In this document: piece after piece, positions 55,116-64,000 of the stretch
Layout: each line of letters begins with the position of its first letter
Numbering within the stretch: the first letter of the stretch is position 1
NCBI RefSeq assembly: GCF_932274485.2
Contig: NC_065884.2
Location: 52,452,546-52,516,545, forward strand
Source: Patella vulgata
Taxonomy: Eukaryota > Mollusca > Gastropoda > Patellidae
Direction of reading: 5' to 3'
Length of the DNA stretch: 64,000 nt
Translations under genes and position numbers: made by a program
Notes under the pieces: model-generated
Seen by the model: only the letters and a program-made list of their open reading frames with translations
Told to the model about the DNA's origin: nothing
Database searches by the model: none

Positions 55116-57132
55116 CTAATTCTGAAAACGCAGCTTTTACTGGTATCTAATATATGCTTATTGTAAGAGACTATTAGCACTATAAGATGCAAGGGGAGGC
55201 TGTGTTAATGACTCTTCAAAGGAACAAGTAAACCAATTCTGAAAACGCACTGTTTACTGGTATTTAATATGTGCTTATTATGAGAACAAAATAGCACTAT
55301 AAGATGCTAGGGGAGACTGCGTTAAAGAGCCTTCAAAGGAACAAGAAATCAATTCTAAAAACGCAGCGTTTACTGGTATCTAATATGTGCTTATTATGAG
55401 AAAATATTAGCACTATAAGATGCAAGCGGAGACTGTGTTAAAGGCTCTTCCAGGAAACAAGTACATGTAAATTAATTTCAAATAAGACTCTTTAAAGGAA
55501 CATGTAAACCAATTCCGAAAACGCAGCTTTTACTGGTATCTAATATGTGCTTATTATAAGATGAGCTTATTACAAATTTTATTTATCAGTATAAGATGCT
55601 AGGGAGGCTGCGGTGAAGACACATCCAAAACATAATCAGACAAATACGAAAATATTAGTCCAATATGAGGCTGTATTAAAAACACTTCCAAGTCACAATT
55701 AAATAAATTTTGAAAACGCAGTGTCTACTGGAATCTAATATGTGCTTATTGTAAGAGAATATTAGCACTATAAGATGCTAGGGGAGACTGTGTTAATAAC
55801 TGTTCAAAGGAACAAGTAAACGAATTCTGAAAACGCACCGTTTACTGGTATTTAATATGTGCTTATTATGAGAACAAAATAGCACTATAAGATGCTAGGG
55901 GAGACTGCGTTAAAGAGCCTTCAAAGGAACAAGTGAATCAATTCTTAAAACGCAGCGTTTACTGGTATTTAATATGTGCTTATTACGAGAAAATATTAGC
56001 ACTATAAGATGCCAGAGGAGACTGTGTTAAAGAGTTTTACAGGAAACAAGTAAACTAATTCTGAAAACGACTTCTAAAAAGAAGAAGTAAACCAATTCTG
56101 AAAACACAGTTTCTACTGGTATCTAATATGTTCTTATTATGAGAAAATATTAGCACTATAAGATTCTAGGGGAGACTGTGTTAAAGGCTCTTCCAGGAAA
56201 CAAGTATACTAGTTTCAAATAAGACCCTTCAAAGGAACAAGTAAACTAATTTCGAAAACGTAGCTTCTACTGGTATCTAATATGTGCTTATTATGAGAAA
56301 CTATTAGCACTATAAGATGCTAGGGGAGACTGTGTTAAAGACTCGTCCAAGAAACAAGTAAAGGAATTCTGAAAAAGACCCTTCACAGTAACAAGTAAAC
56401 CAATTCTGAAAACGCAGCGTTTACTGGTATCTAATATGTGCTTATTATAAGAATATATTAGCACTATAAGATGCTAGGGAGGACCGTGTTAAAGGAACAA
56501 GAAAAGCAATTCTGAAAACGCAGCCTTCACTGGTAGCTAATTTGTGCTTATTATAAGAAGAATATAGCACTATAAGATGCTAGGGGAGACTGTTCAAGAC
56601 TTTCCCAAGGAATAACTGAAAACGCAGTGTCTATAAGATGCTAGGGAGGACCGTGTTAAAGGAACAAGAAAAGCAATTCTGAAAACTCAGCCTTCACTGG
56701 TAGAATATAGCACTATAAGATACTAGGGCAGACTGTTCAAGACTTTCCCAAGGAATAACTGAAAACGCAGTGTCTACTGGTTTCTAATCTGCGCTTATCA
56801 TCAGAAAATATTAGCACTATAAGATGCTAGGGCTAGGGGAGCCTGTATTAAACACACTCCCAGGGAATAATTAAATCAATTCACTTAGTATCTAATATGC
56901 TTATTATAAGAGCATATTAGAACTATAGAATGCTAGGAGAGACTGTGTTAAAGACTCTTCCAACGAATCATTAGACAAATCTTGAAAATGCAATTTCTAC
57001 TGGTACATAATATGTGCATATTGCAAGAAAATATTATCACAATAAGATGCTAGGGAAGACTGAAGTAACGACTTTTCCAAGGAATGACTAAACCAATTCT
57101 GAAAACGCAACATTTACTCATATCTAATATGT

Positions 57133-57272
57133 GATCCCATCCGAACGACTAGACAGCTGTCCTTGTCAGGCCCTCTGTCCTTCACCACTAACAAGTGGAA
57201 ACCGCGTCGGAAAATTCCGATGAATTATTTCGGCCAATGCAGCATCTTACCCACTTAGCCACCGTGCCCCCC
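57133..57272 (-). repeat. SINE-A inside the array, tail lost
   Basis: Head-side half only: CATCCGAACGACTAGACAGC, TGTCAGGCCCTCTGTCC, CCAATGCAGCATCTTACCCA, AGCCACCGTGCCCCCC. The following AACTGAGTAAAAGACTC is identical to the flank of the copy at 58525. Confidence 0.85.
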
Positions 57273-58524
57273 AACTGAGTAAAAGACTCTTACAAGGAAT
57301 AATTAGACAAACTTTGAATCCACAGTGTCTACTGGTATTTAATGCGTGCGTATTGCAAGAAAATATTAGTACTATAAAATGCTAGTGGAGACTGTTAAAG
57401 ACTCTTCCAGGGAACCAGTAAACCAATTCCGAAAACGCAGCGTTCGCTGGTATCTAATATGTGCTTATTATAAAAATAATATTAGCACTATAAGATGCTA
57501 GGGCAAACTGTGATGAAGACACTTCCAGGTCTTAATTAGATAAAGTTTAAATAAGCAGGAAATATTAAAAGTATAAGCCTCAAGGGGAAACTGTGTTAAA
57601 AACACATCCAACGTGCTTATATGATCAGAAAATATTAGCACTGTAAGATGCTAGAATGTTAAATACACTTCCAAGGCATAATTAGAAATTAGGCACAGTG
57701 TCTACTGATATCTAATATGTGCTTATCATAAGAAAATATTAACTGTGTTAAAGACTCTTCCAGAGAATTATTTGACAAATTTGGAAAATGCCGTTTCTAC
57801 TCGTATCTAATATATGCATATTGCAAGAAAATATTAGCACTATAAGATGTTAGGGGAGACTTTATTAAAGACTTTTCGAAGGAATAACAAAAACATTTCC
57901 GAAAACGCAACATTTACTCGTATCTAATATGTATCTTATGATTAAAATATTAGCACTGTAAGATGTTAGGAGAGATTGTGTTAAAGACATAAGGGTTGAA
58001 TCCGCATTGTTTACTGGTATCAAATATGTGCTTATTGCAAGAGCATATTAGCACTATAAGATGGTAAGTGAGACTGTATTAAAGACTCCGCCGGGGAATA
58101 ATTAAACCAATGTAGAAAACGCAGTGTTTACTGGTATGTGCTTATAAGAAAATATTAGCAGTATAAGATGATAAGGGAGATGTGTTAAAAACACTCACTA
58201 GGCATAATTAGAGATATTTTGAAAACACAGCGTCTACTAGTATCTAATATATGCTTATCATAAGAAAATATTAGCACTATAAGATGCTAGGAGAGACTGT
58301 GTTAAAAACTCTTCCAAGTAACAAGTAAAAACATTCTGAAAACGCAGCGTTCACTAGTATCTATTATGTGCTTATTATAAGAAAATGATAGCACTATAAG
58401 ATGCTAGGGGAGACTGTGTTAAAGACTTCATAGGAATAAGTAAACCAATTCTAAAAACATCGCTCACTGTTATGTGTTTTTTTTAAATATTGGCACTATA
58501 AGATGCAAGCGAGACCGAGTAAAA

Positions 58525-58819
58525 GAAATGAAATGAAATGAAATATGGGGATTAACGTCCTACTGTTCTCCTCCGAACTGGGCTAATGACGACGGGCATA
58601 CGCCATACAGTGGGCCTATTCTTATATCGAATTCCAACTTTTACGTGCACGCTAATGTATACACGGTACCTCGGTTTGTGGTCCCACCCGAAAGACTAGA
58701 CAGATGTCCTTGTCAGGCCCTCTGTCCTGCACCACTGACAAGTGGAAACCGCGTCGGAAAATTCCGATGAATTTTCTCGGCCAATGCAGCGTCTTACCCA
58801 CTTAGCCACCGTGGCCCCC
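58525..58819 (-). repeat. SINE-A inside the array, near complete
   Basis: (GAAAT)n tail, GGGGATTAACGTCCTAC, CGGGCATACGCCATACAGTG, a small central deletion, and head AGCCACCGTGGCCCCC. It is flanked by GAGTAAAA on both sides, a likely target duplication. Confidence 0.88.
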
Positions 58820-59732
58820 ACTGAGTAAAAGACTCTTACAAGGAATAATTAGACACACTTTGAATCCACAGTGTCTACTGGTATCTAATGCGTGATTATT
58901 GCAAGAAAATATTAGCACTATAAAATGCTAGTGGAGACTGTTAAAGACTCTTCCAGGGAACCAGTAAACCAATTCCGAAAACGCAGCGTTCGCTGGTATC
59001 TAATATGTGCTTATTATAAAAATAATATTAGCACTATAAGATGCTAGGGCAAACTGTGATGAAGACACTTCCAAGTCTTAATAAGATAAAGTTTAAATAA
59101 GAAGTCCAAAGGGGAAACTGTGTTAAAAACACATCCAAGGAATAATTTTACTAATTCTGAAAACGCAACGTTTACTCATATCTAATATATGCTTATATGA
59201 TAAGAAAATATTAGCACTGTAAGATGCTAGAATGTTAAATACACTTCCAAGGCATAATTAGAAATTAGGCACAGTGTCTACTGATATCTAATATGTGCTT
59301 ATCATAAGAAAATATTAACACTATAAAACGCTAGGAGAGACTGTGTTAAAGACTCGTCCAAAGAATTATTTGACAAATTTGGAAAATGCCGTTTCTACTG
59401 GTATCTAATATGTGCACATTGCAAGAAAATATTAGCACTATAAGATGCTAGGGGAGACTGTATTAAAGACTTTTCCAAAACGCAACATTTACTCGTATCT
59501 AATATGTGCCTATGATAAAAAAAATATTAGCACTGTAAGATGTTAGGGGAGATTGTGTTAAAGACATCATTAGACAAGGTTTGAATCCGCAGTGTCTACT
59601 GGTGTCTAATATGTGCTTATTGCAAGAGCATAATAATATAAGCACTATAAGGTGTTAAGGGAAATTTTATTGAACACTCCCTCGGGGAATAATTAAACCA
59701 ATTCTGAAAATGCAGTGTTTACTGGTATCAAA

Positions 59733-60290
59733 TATATATCTTTATTTCCTCCAATTCTGAAGATTTTCAAAAATAATTACATAATAAATACATAATAAAT
59801 AATAAATTCATACATACGATTATAGATATAAAAGATTCTAGATACGATTGTAATTGAAAAAAAAAAGTTAAACATGATTTAATAATGTATTCATATTATT
59901 AATTTGAATCACAAAATATACTGGTCATTATTTAAAGGAGACAACCTAACCTTCCGTAAAGCACCGAATACAAAGTGTAAAATACATTTCTGAACAAGAA
60001 GATATGCGTCTGATTTAAATATCGTTTTGTAAGAATCAAGACTGAATATAAAAGACAAAAATTCTAGTTCATTAGAATTTATGAGATTGAACAGGTCATT
60101 TGGGGCTAATAGTGATTCTAATTTTAAAAAGAATATCTTTCTTATGTTTTCAAACCAGTTGCAGAACATTAATGCGTGAACGACAATACAAGAAAACATC
60201 TGACCACATCTTTCACACAGTACCTGGGGATTATAACAGCTTATCCGGACAATAGAAAGGGCTTTTATGAATATAAGGTAACAGTATACA
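59733..60290 (-). mobile_element. LINE 3' fragment inside the array
   Basis: About 560 bp of non-satellite DNA splits a monomer. The minus strand has an open frame (about 59909-60225) reading CERCGQMFSCIVVHALMFCN followed by WFENIRK and ending NNDQYIL. The Cys/His pattern CxxC...H...C resembles the zinc-knuckle-like C terminus of non-LTR reverse transcriptase ORF2 proteins. AATAAA follows near 59745 on that strand. A 5'-truncated LINE is the best reading; the clade is not resolved. Confidence 0.6.
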
Positions 60291-60686
60291 TGTGTGTGCT
60301 TAAGATAAGAAAATATTAGCAGTATAAGATGTTAAAGGGGATGTGATAAAGATACTCACATTAGATATATTTTGAAAACACAATGTCTACTGTTATCTAA
60401 TATGTGCTTATCATAAGACAATATTAGCACTATCAGATGCTAGTGGAGATTGTGTTAAAAAAAACCTCTAAGGAACAAGTAAAGAAATTCTGAAAACGCA
60501 GCGTTCACTAGTATCTAATATGTGCTTATTATAAGAAAATATTAGCACTATAAGATGTTAGGGGAAACTGTGTTAAAGACTTCAAAGGAATAAGTAAACC
60601 AATTCTAAAAACACATCGTTCAGTGGTATGTGTTTTTTATAAGAAAATATTAGCACTATAAGATGCTAGCGGAGACTAAGTAAAAG

Positions 60687-61065
60687 AAATGAAATGAAAT
60701 GAAATGAAATGGGGTTTAACGTACTTCTGCTAACACTGGGCTAATGAAGACGGACATACGCCATACAGTGTGCTATGGGGGAAATGTTGCCCAGACAGTG
60801 GTACTAAGGTCTACTTTTACATCGAATTCCAATTGTCAAGGTATCTTTTACGTGCATGTCAATGTATACACGGGACCCGGTTTTTCGTCCCATTCGAACC
60901 ACTAGACAGCTGCCCTTGAAAGGCCCTCTGTCCTGCACCACCGACAAGAGGAAACCACGTCAGTAAATTCCGATGAACTTTCTCGGCCAATGCAGGGATC
61001 GAATACGCGACCCCCAGTCTAGCGAGCCAGCGTCTTACTCACTTACCCACCGTGGCTCCCTCTAA
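60687..61065 (-). repeat. SINE-A inside the array, full-length copy
   Basis: Complete: (GAAAT)n tail, GGGGTTTAACGTACTTCTGC, CCATACAGTGTGCTATGGGG, TGTATACACGGGACCCGG, CGGCCAATGCAGGGATCGAA (B box region), AGCGAGCCAGCGTCTTACTC and the GTGGCTCCC head. Flanked by AAGTAAAAG on both sides, the same satellite position as the copy at 58525. Confidence 0.9.
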
Positions 61066-63661
61066 GTAAAAGACTCTTACAAGGAATAATTAGACAAAGT
61101 TTGAATCCACAATGTCTACTGGTATTTAATATGTGCTTATTGCAAGAAAATATTAGCACTATAAAATGCCAGGGGAGACTGTGTTCAAGACTCTTCCAAG
61201 GGATAATTAAACCAATTCAGAAAACGCAGCGTTCACTGGTATCTAGTATGTGCTTATCATAAGAAAAAAATTAGCACTATAAAATGCTATGGTAGACTGT
61301 GTTAAAAACTCTTCCAAGGAACAAGTAAAATAATCCTGAAAACGCAGAGTTCACTGGTATCTAATGTGGGCTTATTATAAGAAAATATTAGCACTATAAG
61401 ATGCTAGGAGAGACTGAGTTAAAGACCATTCCAAGGAATAATTCGACAACGTCTGAATCGGTAGTGTCTTATAATATGCGCTTATTGCAAGAATATATTA
61501 CCACTATAAGATGCTAGTAGAAGCTGTATTAAAGACACTTCTAAGTCATAATTAGACAAACTATCAATCCACAGTGTCTACTGGTATCTAATGCGTGCTT
61601 ATTGCAAGAAAATATTAGCACTATAAGATGCTAGGGGAGACTGTTAAAGACTCTTCCAAGGAACCAGTAAACCAATTCTGAAAACGTTCACTGGTATCTA
61701 ATGTGCTTGTCATAAAAAAATATTAGAACTATAAAATGCTAGGGACATTGTGTTAAAAACTTTTCTAAGGAATAAGTAAAGAAATTCTGAAAACGCAGAG
61801 TTCACTAGTATCTAATAAGGGCTTATTATAAGAAAATATTAGCACTATAAGATGCTAGGGGAGACTTAGTGCAAGACTCCTCCAGGGAATAATTAAACGA
61901 ATTCTGAAATCACAGCGTTCACTGGTATCTAATATGTGCTTATCGTAAGAAAATATTAGCACTATAAGATGCTGGAGGAGAGTATGTTAAAAAGTCTTCT
62001 AAGGAACAAGTAAAGAAATTCTGAAAACGCAGCGTTCACTAGGTATAATTAGACATATTTTCAAAATACAGTGTTTACTGGTATCTAATACTTATCATAA
62101 AAAAATATTATCACTATAACATTAAGAAGGTATTAGTACTATAATATGCTAGCGGAAACCGTGTTAAAGACACTTCCAAGTTATAATTAGACTTAACTTT
62201 GAAAACGCTGTATCTACTGATATCTAATATGTGCTTAATGCAAAAAATATTAGTACTATCAGATGCTAGGGGAGATTAAATTCAAGACTCTTCCACGGTA
62301 TAATCAAACCAATTCTGAAAACGCGGCGTTCACTGGTATCTAATATGTGCTTATCATAAGTAAATATTAGCACTATAAGATAATAGGGGAGACTGTTAAA
62401 AACTCTTCCAAGGAACAAGTAAAAAAATCCTGAAAACGTTCACTAGTAACTAATATTAGAAAATATTAGCACTGTAAGATGTTAGGTGAGACTTAGCTAA
62501 AGACCATTCCAAGGAATATTTAGTCAAAGTTTGAATCTGCAGTGTCTACTGGTATCTAATATGTGCTGATTGCAAGAAAATGTTAGCACTATAAGATGCT
62601 AGGGGAGGCTGTATTAAAGACACTTCCAGGTCATAATTAGACAAAACTTTGAATCCACAGTGTCTACTGGTATCTAATGCGTGCTTACTGGAAGAAAATA
62701 TTAGCACTATAAGATGCTAGGGGAGACTGTTAAAAACTCTTCCAAGGAACCAGTAAACTAATTCCAAGTCTTAATTAGATAAAGTTTAAATCCGCAGAAA
62801 ATATTTTAACCAATTCTGAAAACGCAACGTTTACTCGTATTTAATATGTGCTTATATGATAAGAAAATATTAGCACTGTAAGATGCTAGAGTTTTAAATA
62901 TACAACTGTACTTCCAAGGCATAATTAGACAATAAGGCACAGTGTCTACTATAAGACGCCAGTTAAAGACTCTTCCAAGGAATCATTAGACAAATTTTGA
63001 AAATGCAGTTTCTACTGGTATCTAATATGTGCATATTGCAAGAGAATATTAGCACTATAAGATTCTAGGGGAGACTGTGCTCAAGGAATAATTAAACCCG
63101 TTCTGAAAACGCAGCGTACACTGATACTTATCATAAGAAAATATTAGCACATAGGAATAAGAGTAAACCTATTCGAAAACGACATCGTTCACTGGTATCT
63201 AATATTAGCACTATAAGATGCTAGGGGAGGCCGGGTTCAAGACCCTTCCAAAGAATAATTATACAAAGTTTGAATCCGCAGTGCGTACTAGTATCTAATT
63301 GTGCTTATTCTAATAAAATATTAGCACTATAAGATGCGAGTGAAGGCTGTATTAAAGACAATTCCAAGTCACATTTAGACAGACTTTCAATTGACAGTGT
63401 CCCCTAAGATGCCAGGGGAGATTATTAAAAACACTACAAGTCATAATTAGACAAAGTGTGAATCCGTAAGGTCTACTGGTATCTAATATGTGCTTATCAT
63501 GAGAAAATATTAGCACTTTAAGATGCTAGGGGAGACTGTGTTAAAGACTTTTCACAGGAACAAGTAAGTCTATCCTGAACACACTGTTTACTGGTATCTA
63601 AGCTGTACTGCAAAGACACAATAAATTCTAAAAAAATACAATGATTACTTTTATCTATGTC

Positions 63662-63918
63662 CATATTTACGGTGGCCTGTTAGTGCCATACACTGATTTA
63701 TACCTTTTTCTTGAAATTTACTTCATATGAGAAATCGAAGTGAAAACTGTGATAAATAAAAAAAACACGAAAAACCTTTCCACCGCGGTGTAAATATTTT
63801 CTCCGCGGTGTAAATATTTTTTTATTTATCACAGTTTTCACTTCGATTTCTCATATGAGGTAAATTTCAAGAAAAAGGTTTAAATCAGTGTATGGCACTA
63901 ACAGGCCACCGTACATAT
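63662..63918. mobile_element. Foldback (long inverted repeat) element
   Basis: Arms of about 105 bp: left includes TACGGTGGCCTGTTAGTGCC and ATATGAGAAATCGAAGTGAA; right is the near-perfect reverse complement (TTCACTTCGATTTCTCATAT, GGCACTAACAGGCCACCGTA). The centre holds two copies of CCGCGGTGTAAATATTTT, one within the CACCGCGGTG palindrome. Non-coding; probably a foldback MITE marking the right edge of the satellite region. Confidence 0.9.
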
Positions 63919-64000
63919 TAGTGTGACGGTTATTTAGGCTACCGTTTATACAGAAGATTTATCCGTATCCACTCACATTACCTAGTCTTTCGTCACATAA

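Larger units (their letters stand above)
49240..63600. repeat. Satellite array, about 14 kb
   Basis: More than a hundred imperfect monomers of about 110-150 bp. Each carries AGCACTATAAGATGCTAGGG, a GACTGTGTTAAAGACTC-like block, AAGTAAACCAATTCTGAAAA, CGCAGCGTTTACTGGTATCT and AATATGTGCTTATTATAAG. Two sub-domains differ: about 49.2-57.1 kb has a 2.53 kb higher-order period, and 57.1-63.6 kb has a roughly 1.55 kb period that includes a SINE. The edges are soft: monomers at the ends are the most diverged. No coding capacity. A G homopolymer sits at the same place in successive higher-order units. Confidence 0.93.

Noticed and set aside
49240-63600. CRISPR-like array
   Set aside because: Unit length, lack of unique spacers and the animal gene context show a satellite. 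The units diverge along their whole length.

Overview
The window looks like AT-rich genomic DNA from an animal, most likely a mollusc (gastropod or bivalve). This is an inference from three things: intron-containing genes with GT..AG splice sites, many tRNA-derived SINEs with (TTTCA)n or (CT)n tails, and a dense population of short inverted-repeat elements of the sort common in mollusc genomes. No bacterial-type gene organisation is present.

Three host protein-coding genes can be supported. (1) 4891-6321, plus strand: an intronless gene for a 476-residue protein with an N-terminal PTB/PID-like domain and a long Ser/Pro/Tyr-rich tail. (2) 24266-39612, plus strand: an eight-exon gene of the adipose triglyceride lipase family (PNPLA2/ATGL/Brummer type), reconstructed with every splice phase consistent into 595 residues, with catalytic Ser39 and Asp158. 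(3) 44359-46173, minus strand: a single-exon gene for a 604-residue protein with the order ARM-type helical repeats, TIR, SAM. A TATA box lies about 125 bp upstream of its ATG, and Ile occupies the position of the usual TIR catalytic glutamate.

Layout: 1-4.9 kb is intergenic with SINE pieces; 4.9-6.3 kb is the PTB gene; 6.3-24.2 kb is a repeat-rich intergenic region with two SINE families, a 1.48 kb Tc1/mariner element inserted into a SINE, three inverted-repeat element families and several local tandem duplications; 24.3-39.6 kb is the lipase gene, whose introns carry SINEs, TTAA-ended elements and a hAT-type MITE with a perfect 8-bp target duplication; 39.6-44.3 kb is intergenic; 44.4-46.2 kb is the TIR gene; 46.4-49.2 kb is repeats.

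From about 49.24 to 63.6 kb a roughly 14 kb satellite array dominates. Its monomers are mostly about 110-150 bp. The left part has a higher-order period of about 2.53 kb and the right part one of about 1.55 kb that carries a SINE locked into the repeating unit. The array is interrupted by a LINE 3' fragment and followed by a foldback inverted repeat. The three genes show no sign of acting in one pathway: lipid-droplet lipolysis, phosphotyrosine-type adaptor signalling and TIR signalling appear to be unrelated neighbours.
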